A stretch of DNA of 64,000 nucleotides from Sinorhizobium kostiense (lineage in GTDB: Bacteria; Pseudomonadota; Alphaproteobacteria; Rhizobiales; Rhizobiaceae). Shown in pieces: positions 9,334 to 18,012 of the stretch. How positions within the stretch are numbered: position 1 is the first letter of the stretch; the number at the start of each line of letters is the position of its first letter. A model generated the notes under the pieces. The model had not been told where the DNA came from, ran no database searches, and saw only the letters and a program-made list of their open reading frames with translations. Location: contig NZ_JAGILA010000007.1 of assembly GCF_017874595.1 (NCBI RefSeq), positions 248,001 to 312,000 on the forward strand, in the 5' to 3' direction. The position numbers and the translations under genes were made by a program.

Positions 9334-10785
9334 ATGGACGTCGGTGCCTGGCTTCAGGAGTTGGGCCTTGAGCGGTACGAACGTTCGTTCCGCGAGAATG
9401 AGATTGATGCCCGGAGCCTGCCGCACCTCACCGCTGAAGACCTGAAAGAGCTGGGCGTAACGCTTGTTGGCCATCGGCGGCTACTGCTCGACGCGATAGC
9501 TGCTCTGGGTAAGGCACAGCCAGTCACCGCAGCGCCCGAGCGAACCGACACCCAAGAACAACAGCCAGCGCGCTCACCCAAGGGCGAAGCCGAGCGCCGC
9601 CAGTTGACCGTCTTGTTTTGTGATCTGGTCGGCTCGACGGCGCTGGCTGCGCGCTTGGACCCCGAGGACATGGGGGCGATCATTCGCGCCTATCACAGCC
9701 GCTCCACCGACGTCATTCGGAGTTGGGGAGGACACGTCGCAAAGTACATGGGTGACGGTATATTGTCATACTTCGGCTTTCCACAGGCACATGAAGACGA
9801 TGTCGAGCGAGCGATCCGGGCAGGGCTTGCACTCATCCACTCGGTCGCCGGTCTGAGAACCCCTTTCGATGAGCCTGTTGGCGCGCGGGTAGGAATTTCG
9901 ACAGGTCTGGTCGTCGTCGGCGAACTGATCGGCGAGGGCGCTGCGCAAGAGGAGAGCGTCGTGGGGGAAACGCCAAATCTCGCCGCCCGCCTTCAGGCGC
10001 TAGCGCAGCCGAACGCTGTCGTGATCGGCCCGACGACTCATCAACTCGCTAGCGGCTTCTTCGAGTACGCCGATCTCGGCAGCCACGAGTTGCAGGGCTT
10101 CTCCGGGCCGATACGGGCCTGGCAGGTGATTGGGACGACCAGGACCGAAAGCCGCTTTGAAGCGGCGCACGAGGCTGGGCTGACGCCCTTTGTCGGGCGC
10201 GAGCAGGAAATCTCGCTGCTGATGGACCGGTGGCGTTACGCCACCGAAGGCGAGGGTCAGGTAGTGCTGATTTCGGCGGACGCCGGCATGGGCAAGTCGC
10301 GAATAACCCAAACGCTGCGAGAACACCTCGCCGGAGAGCAACACACGCGCTTGCGATATCAGTGTTCACCCCACCACCGAAACAGCACGCTCTATCCCAT
10401 TATCGACCAGCTCGAACGGGCCGCTGGGATTGAGCCCCAAGACGCGACTGACTCGACGCTCGACAAGCTCGAAACCGTGCTCGCCCAATCCGCCACCAAC
10501 GTCGCGGGGGTCGTGCCGCTGCTTGCTGCCTTGCTTTCGGTGCCATCGGGGACACGCTATCCGCCGGTTGATTTGAGCACACCGCGGCAGAAGGAGCGCC
10601 TGTTGGAGGTCCTGGTGGACCAAGTCGCGGGCTTGGCCGCGCATCGGCCGGTCCTCTTTATTTTCGAGGACGCGCACTGGATCGATCCAACTTCACTCGA
10701 GCTCCTGGACCAGATCGTCGACCGCGTGCAGAAGCTCCGAGTTCTGGTGGTGGTTACGTTCCGGCCAGAATTCGCTCCGCCCTGA
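9334..10785 (+). CDS. SAM-domain class III adenylate/guanylate cyclase with AAA-type ATPase, N-terminal part of a split gene
   Basis: This is the front 483 residues of a roughly 1,125-residue signalling protein. It has a SAM domain (1-60), then a class III cyclase domain (about 88-260) with the metal aspartates in FCDLVGST (Asp97) and KYMGDGILSYFG (Asp141). An ATPase module starts at GREQEISLL (288) with a P-loop S-A-D-A-G-M-G-K-S (about 314-322) and a Walker-B-like FIFEDAHWIDP. The frame stops at TGA 10783-10785 right after FRPEFAPP. The next frame-matched residues, TRYPHVTFHSLNRL, continue the family sequence. Relatives usually carry Trp after the PP, so TGG to TGA is the simplest explanation. 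The cyclase domain itself looks complete, so a truncated active product is possible. Confidence 0.8.
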   Translation: MDVGAWLQELGLERYERSFRENEIDARSLPHLTAEDLKELGVTLVGHRRLLLDAIAALGKAQPVTAAPERTDTQEQQPARSPKGEAERRQLTVLFCDLVGSTALAARLDPEDMGAIIRAYHSRSTDVIRSWGGHVAKYMGDGILSYFGFPQAHEDDVERAIRAGLALIHSVAGLRTPFDEPVGARVGISTGLVVVGELIGEGAAQEESVVGETPNLAARLQALAQPNAVVIGPTTHQLASGFFEYADLGSHELQGFSGPIRAWQVIGTTRTESRFEAAHEAGLTPFVGREQEISLLMDRWRYATEGEGQVVLISADAGMGKSRITQTLREHLAGEQHTRLRYQCSPHHRNSTLYPIIDQLERAAGIEPQDATDSTLDKLETVLAQSATNVAGVVPLLAALLSVPSGTRYPPVDLSTPRQKERLLEVLVDQVAGLAAHRPVLFIFEDAHWIDPTSLELLDQIVDRVQKLRVLVVVTFRPEFAPP

Positions 10786-10800
10786 ACCCGCTATCCGCAC

Positions 10801-12711
10801 GTGACGTTTCACTCGCTCAACCGCCTGACGCGCAAGCAAGTCGATACGATGGTGGAGAGCATTGCCGGAGGCAGGTCCCTGCCGGCGGAGGTGCTCGACC
10901 AGATCGCAATCAAGACTGACGGCGTGCCGCTGTTCATCGAAGAGCTCACGAAGACGATCCTAGAATCGGATCTCCTCGTTGCGCGAAACGGCAGCCTTGT
11001 CCTGCGCGGTCCGCTGCCGCCTTTCGCAATTCCGAGCACCTTGCAGGATTCGCTGATGGCCCGGCTGGATCGGCTTGCGCCTGTAAAGGAGGTTGCGCAG
11101 ATTGGTGCCGTCATCGGCCGCGAATTTTCACATCAGCTTCTCGCTGCCGTGTCGCCCCTGCCGCAATCCGAGCTCGAGGACTCTCTCGATCAATTGTTGA
11201 AGTCGGAGCTGGTCTTCCGGCGTGGTATCCCGCCCCACGCGACCTACGTTTTCAAGCACGCGCTGGTTCAAGACGCCGCATATGCCACCCTGCTCCGGAG
11301 CAGAAAACAACAGCTACATGCGCGTGTCGCTCAGGTGCTGCGGGAGCACTTCCCGGCGCAGGCCGAGGCAGAACCTGAGGTTCTTGCTGCTCACTACACG
11401 AAGGCAGGACTGACCGACGAGGCCATTGCCTACTGGCTATTGGCTGGACGGTGGGCAACGGAACGCTCGGCTAATGTGGAAGCGATTAGTCATCTGACCG
11501 CGGGGCTCGAGCTCCTGGAAGGCCAGCCGGCTTCGCCAGAACGAGCCAAACGAGAGCTCATGCTTCAGATCAGTCTCGCGGTCCCGCTGACCGCGGCGAA
11601 AGGCTATGCAGCTCCGGAAACAGCCCGGGCCTACACGAGAGCGCGAGAGCTTTGTGGCGCTTTGGGCGATACGTCACAGCTCTTTCCCGCGATGTACGGC
11701 GAATGGGTGTATCACATGGTGAAGGCGCATCAGCGGAAGGCGCGGCGCGTCGCACAAGAGTTTCTGCGCGTCGCCGAACAGCATCGGGCTCCCGATGGCA
11801 TCGTTGTGGCGCATCGCTCGCTGGGGCTGACGCTTCTCAACCTTGGACAGCTCTCGGCGGCCCGGGAGCAGATGGTGCAGGTTGTTGCGCTTTATGATCC
11901 GGAGGCGCACCGCTCGCTGGCGTTTCGCTATGGGCAGGATCCGCGGGCCGTGGGGCTGTCGTTCCTGGCCTGGATTGAATGGCTTCTGGGCTACCCTGAT
12001 GTCGCGCTGAAACATAGTCAGGAGGCGATCGCTCTCGCGCGCGATCTCGCCCACGCCACGACCACGGCATACGCTCTGAGTGTGGCGCCTTACGTGCATC
12101 ACTTCTGTGGAGACCTTGCGGGAACCCACAAGGCGGCTAAGGCCGCAGTTGTCTTCTGTGAAGAGGAGCGCAACCCATTCTGGCTGGCCATGGCCCGGGT
12201 GATTTGGGGATGGGTGCTGGCCGAAGAAGGGGAGGTAGAACGGGGTCTGGCCGAGCTCCGTTCGGGACTCGACGGGTGGCGCGAGACCGATTCTGCATGG
12301 CTGTTGCCATGTTACCATGCGTTGTTTGCCCAAGTGCTTGTCAAGGCAGACCGGTCCGAGCAAGCTCTCGAAGCGCTCGATCAAGCGTTGGCGACAATGA
12401 GAGAAACCGGCGAACGTCTCTACGAATCGGAGCTCCATAGACTCAGGGGCGAGCTTCTCCTGCGGCTTTCTCCCCAACAGAATGGGGGTCGCGCCGAGAT
12501 GGAGTACCTCAAAGCCTTGGAAATCGCCCGCAATCAGGCAGCGGCGTCGCTCGAGCTTCGAGCCGGCACCTCGCTCGCCCGCCTGTGGCGCGACCAAGAT
12601 AAGTGCTCCGAGGCCCGCGATCTGCTCGCGGCGGTCTATCGCCGGTTCACCGAGGGATTCGGCACAGAGGACCTTGCCAGGGCCAAGGCGCTCCTCCATG
12701 CGCTACACTGA
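10801..12711 (+). CDS. C-terminal part of the split cyclase/ATPase/TPR protein
   Basis: This continues the same frame after the TGA, with a possible GTG start at 10801 (636 residues if used). It holds the end of the AAA/STAND-type ATPase region (LNRLTRKQVDTMVE, then GVPLFIEELTKTILESDLL and IPSTLQDSLMARLDRL) followed by a long helical TPR-like region with many ALA/EAL pairs, ending near DLARAKALLHAL. No Shine-Dalgarno sequence sits before the GTG, so independent translation is doubtful. Together with the preceding piece it forms one gene of the cyclase-ATPase family that is highly expanded in sinorhizobia. I treat the pair as a nonsense-split pseudogene unless readthrough or a sequencing error is shown. 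Confidence 0.7.
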   Translation: MTFHSLNRLTRKQVDTMVESIAGGRSLPAEVLDQIAIKTDGVPLFIEELTKTILESDLLVARNGSLVLRGPLPPFAIPSTLQDSLMARLDRLAPVKEVAQIGAVIGREFSHQLLAAVSPLPQSELEDSLDQLLKSELVFRRGIPPHATYVFKHALVQDAAYATLLRSRKQQLHARVAQVLREHFPAQAEAEPEVLAAHYTKAGLTDEAIAYWLLAGRWATERSANVEAISHLTAGLELLEGQPASPERAKRELMLQISLAVPLTAAKGYAAPETARAYTRARELCGALGDTSQLFPAMYGEWVYHMVKAHQRKARRVAQEFLRVAEQHRAPDGIVVAHRSLGLTLLNLGQLSAAREQMVQVVALYDPEAHRSLAFRYGQDPRAVGLSFLAWIEWLLGYPDVALKHSQEAIALARDLAHATTTAYALSVAPYVHHFCGDLAGTHKAAKAAVVFCEEERNPFWLAMARVIWGWVLAEEGEVERGLAELRSGLDGWRETDSAWLLPCYHALFAQVLVKADRSEQALEALDQALATMRETGERLYESELHRLRGELLLRLSPQQNGGRAEMEYLKALEIARNQAAASLELRAGTSLARLWRDQDKCSEARDLLAAVYRRFTEGFGTEDLARAKALLHALH

Positions 12712-12926
12712 CCGGGGTGCCGCGGGTCGAGAGGCCGTACCTTGGCGCCGCCGGCGCTGGAAACGTAGGCCGTCAGCCCCATGGCTTCGCCAGGGGGCGC
12801 CAGCTTGTCGCGCATCTGCGGCCGTCTTGCGGCGCCCGACCTGCTTCATTCGCGCGAACTTCGTCCGGGCTTCAAAGAGCTCCCCATGGTATAGTTTGGG
12901 CGTCGCATGAACCACGGGAGGGGTGA

Positions 12927-13295
12927 GTGCGTAATGTTCTCTCGGCCGTTGCTATCGAAACGTTGCTCCTGACGTCTGCGGCCGCGACCGAGCCCGTGGT
13001 CTTTCACAGGGCGCACTTTCCCGACGACACGGTCGTCAGCCTCAGCCTCGTCGGAAACCAGAGCGCGGCAAGAGTGAAGTATGACGTCGATGTGCTCATC
13101 TCGCTCTCGCTGTCGAGCGCCAACGGGGGCGTGTCTTACAGCGATCCCGGCACGCACAAGGCGTCGGTACGATGCAGTTCACCGGCGATCGTCTCCGTGA
13201 GCGGCGTCGACTACCCGATACCCGCCTCCGATGCAGGCGGAAGCGATTGGAAGGACGATCTCTGGAAGGCAGTGTGCACGCCTCCGACTTCGTAG
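12927..13295 (+). CDS. Small secreted hypothetical protein
   Basis: The 122-residue reading frame starts at GTG with GGGAGGGG just upstream. It begins with a signal-peptide-like stretch (about 1-21, ending AAATEP) followed by a beta-rich sequence with two Cys (RCSSPAIV and KAVCTPPTS) that could form a disulphide. I do not recognise the family. It lies between the split cyclase and the copper operon and is convergent with that operon. Its composition is like that of its neighbours. Confidence 0.5.
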   Translation: MRNVLSAVAIETLLLTSAAATEPVVFHRAHFPDDTVVSLSLVGNQSAARVKYDVDVLISLSLSSANGGVSYSDPGTHKASVRCSSPAIVSVSGVDYPIPASDAGGSDWKDDLWKAVCTPPTS

Positions 13296-13399
13296 CCGTG
13301 ACTAAACCGGCGTTTTTCTTCGCCACTAACGAGCGATTTCAGTCCAGCATGGCAAGGCAGGGGGATGGAAGGACGCGACATAATGCATCGGCCCGAAAA

Positions 13400-13444
13400 T
13401 CAAAAAGAGTTCCAGCGCCGCGCGTCAGACGCGCGGCGCTGGAA
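13400..13444 (-). terminator. Rho-independent terminator of the copper operon
   Basis: A perfect 16-bp stem (13410-13425 with 13429-13444; core CCAGCGCCGCGCGT) encloses a three-base loop. Read on the minus strand it is followed by CTCTTTTTG. It lies just after the stop of the CusF-like gene, the last gene of the minus-strand operon. Confidence 0.85.
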
Positions 13445-13449
13445 AGGCT

Positions 13450-13734
13450 TTACTTGACCTCGGTAACGGTCAGCTTGCCGTTGACGCGCTCGGCGACGAA
13501 CTCGATGTTCGCGCCTTCCTTCAGCTTCTCGAGGAGGGCGTCGTCCTGGACGCGGAACACCATCGTCATTGCGGGCATGTCGAGGCTCTTCAGTTCCTCG
13601 TGGATCAACGTGACCTTCTTGGCCTTGGCGTCGATCTTCTTCACGGTGGCCTTGGTGAATTCGGCGGCGAGAGCGCCGTAGGCGGTCCCGGCAGCGAGGG
13701 CAGAGGCGAGGGTGAGTTTGATCAGCGTTTTCAT
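13450..13734 (-). CDS. CusF-like periplasmic copper-binding protein
   Basis: The 94-residue precursor has a signal peptide (about 1-24, ALAAGTAYGALAA) and a small OB-fold domain. VTLIHEEL (His45) and MPAMTMVF (Met53, Met56, Met58) supply the His and Met ligands typical of CusF-type Cu(I)/Ag(I) chaperones. The tryptophan that caps the site in E. coli CusF is not obvious here. The protein would pass periplasmic copper to an efflux or oxidase partner. It is last in the operon with a cupredoxin, multicopper oxidase, TolC-type channel and lipoprotein; the cupredoxin gene ends 19 bases upstream. Confidence 0.88.
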   Translation of the reverse strand: MKTLIKLTLASALAAGTAYGALAAEFTKATVKKIDAKAKKVTLIHEELKSLDMPAMTMVFRVQDDALLEKLKEGANIEFVAERVNGKLTVTEVK

Positions 13735-13753
13735 GTTGTCTCCTTTCCTGTGA

Positions 13754-14233
13754 CTATTTCTTGGCAACGGTGATGTCGCCGTGCATGCCCGCGTCGTAAT
13801 GGCCGGGGACCAGGCAGGCGATCTTGAACGTGCCGTCATTGGTGAACTTCCAGATGATCTCGCCGGACTCTCCAGTGGCCAGGCGGATCGCATTCGGATC
13901 GTCGTGCTCCATCTCCGGGAACTTCTCCATCACCGCCTTGTGCTCCATGATCTTGTCTTCCTGATCGAGCACGAACTCGTGGTCGAGTTCGCCGGCGTTC
14001 TTGATCGCGAAGACGATGGTCTGGCCCTTGCGGACCTTGAACGTCGACGGAGTGAAGATCATCTTGCCGTCGTCCGTCTCCTTCATGGTTACGCGGATCG
14101 TCTGGGTGGCATTGGCTTTCTTGCCGGGCTCGCCGACGGCCATGGCCTCGCCGTGGCCGCCTGCGTGATTGCCGCCAGCGAGCGCGGGTGTAGCGAGCGC
14201 GGTCACGAGAAGTCCGAAGATTTGAGCTTTCAT
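13754..14233 (-). CDS. Plastocyanin/azurin-like cupredoxin
   Basis: The 159-residue precursor has a signal peptide (1-19), a short His-rich stretch (GGNHAGGHGEA), then a cupredoxin domain. The type 1 copper ligands can be read as His85 (ELDHEF), Cys140, His145 and Met150 (C-L-V-P-G-H-Y-D-A-G-M). The likely role is a periplasmic electron carrier or copper-binding protein supplying the multicopper oxidase encoded immediately upstream in the operon. The start at 14233 gives the clean MKAQIFGLLV signal; longer starts would put charged residues ahead of it. Confidence 0.88.
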   Translation of the reverse strand: MKAQIFGLLVTALATPALAGGNHAGGHGEAMAVGEPGKKANATQTIRVTMKETDDGKMIFTPSTFKVRKGQTIVFAIKNAGELDHEFVLDQEDKIMEHKAVMEKFPEMEHDDPNAIRLATGESGEIIWKFTNDGTFKIACLVPGHYDAGMHGDITVAKK

Positions 14234-14272
14234 GGTGTGGTCCCTTGGTTTGTTGAACATCGGCATGCGCAA

Positions 14273-15622
14273 TTAGCCGTGGTTTGAATGCTTCGGCGTG
14301 ATCTGGGTTTTTGCATCCTTGGACTTGGTCCAGTCGGGAAGCTCGCCGGTCCACTCCCAGGCCTGGGTGCCGGGCGGGTTTTCGTACCAGCCGGGATCGG
14401 AGTAATCGCCCGCCGAGATGCCTTCGCGCACCTTGACCACCGAGAACATGCCGCCCATCTCGATCGGCCCATGCGGACCCCAGCCGGTCATCATCGGGAT
14501 GGTGTTTTCGGGGATTTCCATCTCCATCTCGCCCATGTCGGCCATGCCCTTGGTGCCCATCGGCATGTATTCCGGCTGGAGCTTCTTGATCTTCTCGGCG
14601 ACCTTCGCCTTATCGACGCCGATGAAGGTCGGGATGTCGTGCCCCATCGCGTTCATGGTGTGATGCGACTTGTGGCAATGGATCGCCCAATCACCCTCGT
14701 ACTTCGCGTCGAACTCATAGGCCCGCATCGCCCCGACCGGGATGTCGATGCTGACCTCCGGCCAGCGCGCCTCCGGCCGGACCCAACCGCCATCGGTGCA
14801 GGTGACCTCGAAGTCGTAGCCGTGCATGTGGATCGGGTGGTTGGTCATGGTGAGGTTGCCGACCCGGACGCGCACCCTGTCGTTCTTCGAGACGACGAGC
14901 GGGCTGATATCGGGAAATATGCGGCTGTTCCAGCACCACATGTTGAAATCGGTCATCTCCATGACCTTCGGAACGTAGGAGCCCGGATCGATGTCATAGG
15001 CGTTGAGCAGGAAGACGAAGTCGCGGTCGACCGGCATGAACTTCGGGTCCTTGGGATGGACGACGAAGAAGCCCATCATCCCCATAGCCATCTGCACCAT
15101 TTCGTCGGAATGCGGGTGGTACATGAACGTGCCGGACTTCACGAGGTCGAACTCGTAGACGAAGGTCTTGCCGACCGGTATGTGCGGCTGCGTCAGGCCG
15201 CCGACCCCATCCATTCCGGAGGGCAGGATCATGCCGTGCCAGTGGATCGTCGTATGCTCCGGCAGCTTGTTGGTGACGAAGATGCGCACCCGGTCGCCTT
15301 CGACCGCCTCGATGGTCGGGCCCGGCGACTGACCGTTGTAGCCCCAGAGATAGGCGGTCATGCCCTCGGCCATCTCGCGCTCGACCGGTTCGGCGACGAG
15401 GTGGAACTCCTTGATGCCGTTGTTCATGCGGTAGGGGAGCGTCCAACCATTGAGGGTGACGACGGGATTGTAGTCCGGACCGGAAGTCGGCTTGACCGGA
15501 GGCTGGGTCTCCGCCGTCTCCATCGCGGCCGCTTCCGGCAGCCCCATGTTCGAGGTCTTCGCCCAGGCCGCGGTCGACACCAGTGCCGCACTCGCGCCGA
15601 GTAACTGTCTTCTGTTGAACAT
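14273..15622 (-). CDS. Periplasmic multicopper oxidase (copper tolerance)
   Basis: The 449-residue protein starts MFNRRQLLGASAAL, an Arg-Arg signal suggesting Tat export. All four copper motifs are visible in order: HWHG (127-130), YHPHSD (168-173), HPIHMHG (262-268) and HCHKSHHTMNAMGH (315-328). The last motif has an unusual HKSHH spacing but keeps the HCH core. It probably oxidises Cu(I) to the less toxic Cu(II) in the periplasm. A Met-rich tail (GTKGMADMGEMEMEIP) could bind extra copper. It lies 14 bases after the TolC-type gene and 39 before the cupredoxin gene, in one operon. Confidence 0.92.
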   Translation of the reverse strand: MFNRRQLLGASAALVSTAAWAKTSNMGLPEAAAMETAETQPPVKPTSGPDYNPVVTLNGWTLPYRMNNGIKEFHLVAEPVEREMAEGMTAYLWGYNGQSPGPTIEAVEGDRVRIFVTNKLPEHTTIHWHGMILPSGMDGVGGLTQPHIPVGKTFVYEFDLVKSGTFMYHPHSDEMVQMAMGMMGFFVVHPKDPKFMPVDRDFVFLLNAYDIDPGSYVPKVMEMTDFNMWCWNSRIFPDISPLVVSKNDRVRVRVGNLTMTNHPIHMHGYDFEVTCTDGGWVRPEARWPEVSIDIPVGAMRAYEFDAKYEGDWAIHCHKSHHTMNAMGHDIPTFIGVDKAKVAEKIKKLQPEYMPMGTKGMADMGEMEMEIPENTIPMMTGWGPHGPIEMGGMFSVVKVREGISAGDYSDPGWYENPPGTQAWEWTGELPDWTKSKDAKTQITPKHSNHG

Positions 15623-15636
15623 TGCCTGTTCCTTTC

Positions 15637-17100
15637 TCAATGACCGCCACCGCCGCTTTCGGCAGCCGCCGCGACTTCCGTTTCGGCGGCAGCTGCGCCC
15701 GCGCCGCCGCCATATATCGCGGGAACGAGGTTCGCCTCGGCCAGCCAGAAGTCGCGCTTGGCATCGACTGCAAGCAGGATCGAATTGACCTTGTCGCGGC
15801 TGTCGGCGAGCAGTTCGAAGGTGTTGGTGATCATTGCGTTGTAGGTGAGGAGGGACTCCTCCTCGATCTTGGTTCGCAGCGGCACGACGTTGTTTCTGTA
15901 GTGCCGGGCGATGTCGTAGTTGGCGCGGTAGGCTTGATAGGCCGAGCGGGCCTCGGAGCGGACATTGACCGCCTTCTCTGCGAGCAGGTTCGCCGACCGC
16001 ATATAGGCGAGTTCCGCCTTACGCATCCTTGCCTTGCCGCTGTCGAAGATCGGGATGACGAATTCGACCTCGCCTTGCCCCGTTGTTTCGCTCTTGATAT
16101 CGCCGTCCTCGAGTTCCCTCTCGGTCTCGAAACCGGTCAGGAGTTCGAGATCCGTCACGTAGCGGGTCGCCTCGGTCAGCTTGTAGGATTTGGCAGTCGC
16201 TTCGAGGTCGAGCTTCGCCATCTGGAGGTCGACGCGCCGCTGCAGCGTTTCCGCCTCGATCAGGTCACGCTTCATCAAGCCCTTCGGCAGCTGGGGCAGT
16301 CGGTTCGGAACCTGGTAGTCGATGTCCGAGCCCCAGAGGCCCATCAGCCGCGTCAGTTCCTCCTTGGCGAGCCGGGCCTCTAGTCGCGCCTTCGCCGTCT
16401 GTCCGGCAAGCTCGGCGTAAAAGACGTGCTCGCGCGCCTGGGCCCCTTGGGTCATCGCTCCGCTCTCGCCGAGTTTCTGGGCAAGCTCGGAGGCCGCATC
16501 GGCCGCAGCCTGAGCCCGGTTGAGGTGGCCGACGGTTTCCCAGGCGGCGACGGCATTTATCCAGGCGCGACGCGTGTCGGCGGCGAGTTGCAGGGTGCGC
16601 AGTGCCGCGTTCAACTGTGCCTGCCGGAAACGGGTATCGGCGATAGCGATGTCCCGTTCGCGCGTCGCCAGCGCTAGGATGTTGGAGGCGATCATGCCTT
16701 CGACGGACTTGAAGGCTTCCAGACCCGGCGTACCGATACCCGTCAGCCCGACGGAGACGGTCGGGTTGACGAGCATCGTCGACTGCCAGGCGTCGGCAGC
16801 CGAATCGCCGAGGTCCGCATAGGCGGCCTGTAGCCCCTTGTTGTTGAGAAGTGCGACCTGCACGGCGGTTTCGACGTCGATGGTTTTCTTCGCCATCAGC
16901 GTCTTCACGCGGTCGGAGACCACGCGAGCCTGCTGCTGGTTCTGTATCCAGACCGTCTGCTTGCCCGTGGCCGCAGCCGTCTTCGCCTCGACGGAGGAGA
17001 AGCCAGCGTTCTTCGCCGCATATTCAGCGGCCGAGACGCAACCGCCGAGGACCAGGAGAAGAGCGAGCGTGACGGCAAGTCTGATCCTGCTGTCCGTCAT
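15637..17100 (-). CDS. TolC family outer-membrane channel lipoprotein
   Basis: The 487-residue protein has a lipoprotein signal (LLLVLGGCVSA; Cys21 would be lipidated) and two long alpha-helical repeats typical of outer-membrane efflux proteins (for example VETAVQVALLNNKGLQAAYADLG and LAYMRSANLLAEKAVNVRSEARSAYQAYR). It ends in a Gly/Ser/His tail. TolC proteins normally work with an inner-membrane pump and a membrane-fusion protein, but neither RND nor MFP gene is in this window. Here it is operonic with an oxidase and copper carriers, so copper release or periplasmic detoxification is the likely context. Its start overlaps the preceding lipoprotein gene by four bases. Confidence 0.88.
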   Translation of the reverse strand: MTDSRIRLAVTLALLLVLGGCVSAAEYAAKNAGFSSVEAKTAAATGKQTVWIQNQQQARVVSDRVKTLMAKKTIDVETAVQVALLNNKGLQAAYADLGDSAADAWQSTMLVNPTVSVGLTGIGTPGLEAFKSVEGMIASNILALATRERDIAIADTRFRQAQLNAALRTLQLAADTRRAWINAVAAWETVGHLNRAQAAADAASELAQKLGESGAMTQGAQAREHVFYAELAGQTAKARLEARLAKEELTRLMGLWGSDIDYQVPNRLPQLPKGLMKRDLIEAETLQRRVDLQMAKLDLEATAKSYKLTEATRYVTDLELLTGFETERELEDGDIKSETTGQGEVEFVIPIFDSGKARMRKAELAYMRSANLLAEKAVNVRSEARSAYQAYRANYDIARHYRNNVVPLRTKIEEESLLTYNAMITNTFELLADSRDKVNSILLAVDAKRDFWLAEANLVPAIYGGGAGAAAAETEVAAAAESGGGGH

Positions 17101-17324
17101 GACGCGTCTCCTTCCGGAGCCTGCGCGTCATTCTGGTTTCGCCACGGCTTGGGAGCGACCGGGACGCGGTGGGTATAGCCCGAGACCGGACTCGTATATC
17201 GGAGAGGGCGGACCTCAGCCCCGGAGGCGGCGAGGTCGCTAGAAACAATGACATCGGGAGGCAATGTGGTAGCGCATCCGCTGGCAAATAGCGGCAGTGC
17301 GGCCACGATAAACAAAGGTCTCAT
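17097..17324 (-). CDS. Small lipoprotein, first gene of the copper operon
   Basis: The 75-residue protein has a lipobox (LFASGCATT, Cys17) and a short Pro-rich mature part with no recognised domain. Its stop codon overlaps the TolC-type start (ATGA), so the two are translationally coupled, and it is probably an accessory to that channel. Unknown function; small lipoproteins in this position are common in heavy-metal efflux operons. Confidence 0.7.
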   Translation of the reverse strand: MRPLFIVAALPLFASGCATTLPPDVIVSSDLAASGAEVRPLRYTSPVSGYTHRVPVAPKPWRNQNDAQAPEGDAS

Positions 17325-17416
17325 GGTGACATCCGAATAGGAATTGCAGCGGCGCTTGCGAGCAAAGCACGCTCACGAACGCACGAATTCGACCCGCAGG
17401 GACGGGTATGTCCTAC

Positions 17417-17788
17417 TCAGATATTCGGGGGACGGTGGAGCGGCGGGAGTTCGCCCCGGATCTGGGCGTCATTGGCGAATTCGCGGATGGATGTGACACG
17501 CGGGCCGCCGACCGGCTCGGCACTGGTGATGATGGCCATGCTGATGCAGAAGCCCTTGCAGCAGTCGGTCTTCACCAACTTCTGGGCTTCGGGGGAGGAT
17601 TGGTGGTGATCGCCGTGCGCGTGATCGCCCCCGGCGATCTCATGGTGATCGCTGGCCTGAGACAGATCGGCCCACGCACCATGCATGGCGGCAGAGGCGG
17701 TCGGCAGGGAGTATCCCGCCAGTGATACAATAATCACCAAGCGGATCAGAATCAGCAGCTTCTGCAATGCGATTCGAAACATACCCAT
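17417..17788 (-). CDS. Small secreted His- and Cys-rich protein (DUF2946-like), copper cluster
   Basis: About 123 residues with a hydrophobic export signal ending LPTASAAM, a His-rich linker (SDHHEIAGGDHAHGDHHQ), the motif D-C-C-K-G-F-C, a short hydrophobic stretch and a Pro-rich end (LPPLHRPPN). It resembles DUF2946-type proteins often found next to copper genes. A second copy with the same layout is encoded at 22231-22623. A copper-binding role is inferred from the ligands and position. Two start codons (17788 and 17782) are equally plausible. Confidence 0.65.
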   Translation of the reverse strand: MGMFRIALQKLLILIRLVIIVSLAGYSLPTASAAMHGAWADLSQASDHHEIAGGDHAHGDHHQSSPEAQKLVKTDCCKGFCISMAIITSAEPVGGPRVTSIREFANDAQIRGELPPLHRPPNI

Positions 17789-18012
17789 GCCGCGCAGGAC
17801 TAGCACCGGTCCCGAAGTTGTCAATTGTCAGTCGTATAGATACGCGATTCGCGCCTATTATATGGCGCCGCAATGCCCGGAATCGCCGTTCGATCCAATG
17901 GCGAATATGTTGTACTGGTTCCAGGCATGGCAAGGTCAAGCGAAGAAATCACCGGGGGCAGAAAGCGGCATCATCCTTCTCCTCTCTTGTTTCTCAATAC
18001 GCGCAGAGTTCG

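Noticed and set aside
14288..15604. Plus-strand open frame opposite the multicopper oxidase
   Set aside because: His/Asp/Arg-rich antisense translation without any motif; the oxidase frame has all four copper motifs.
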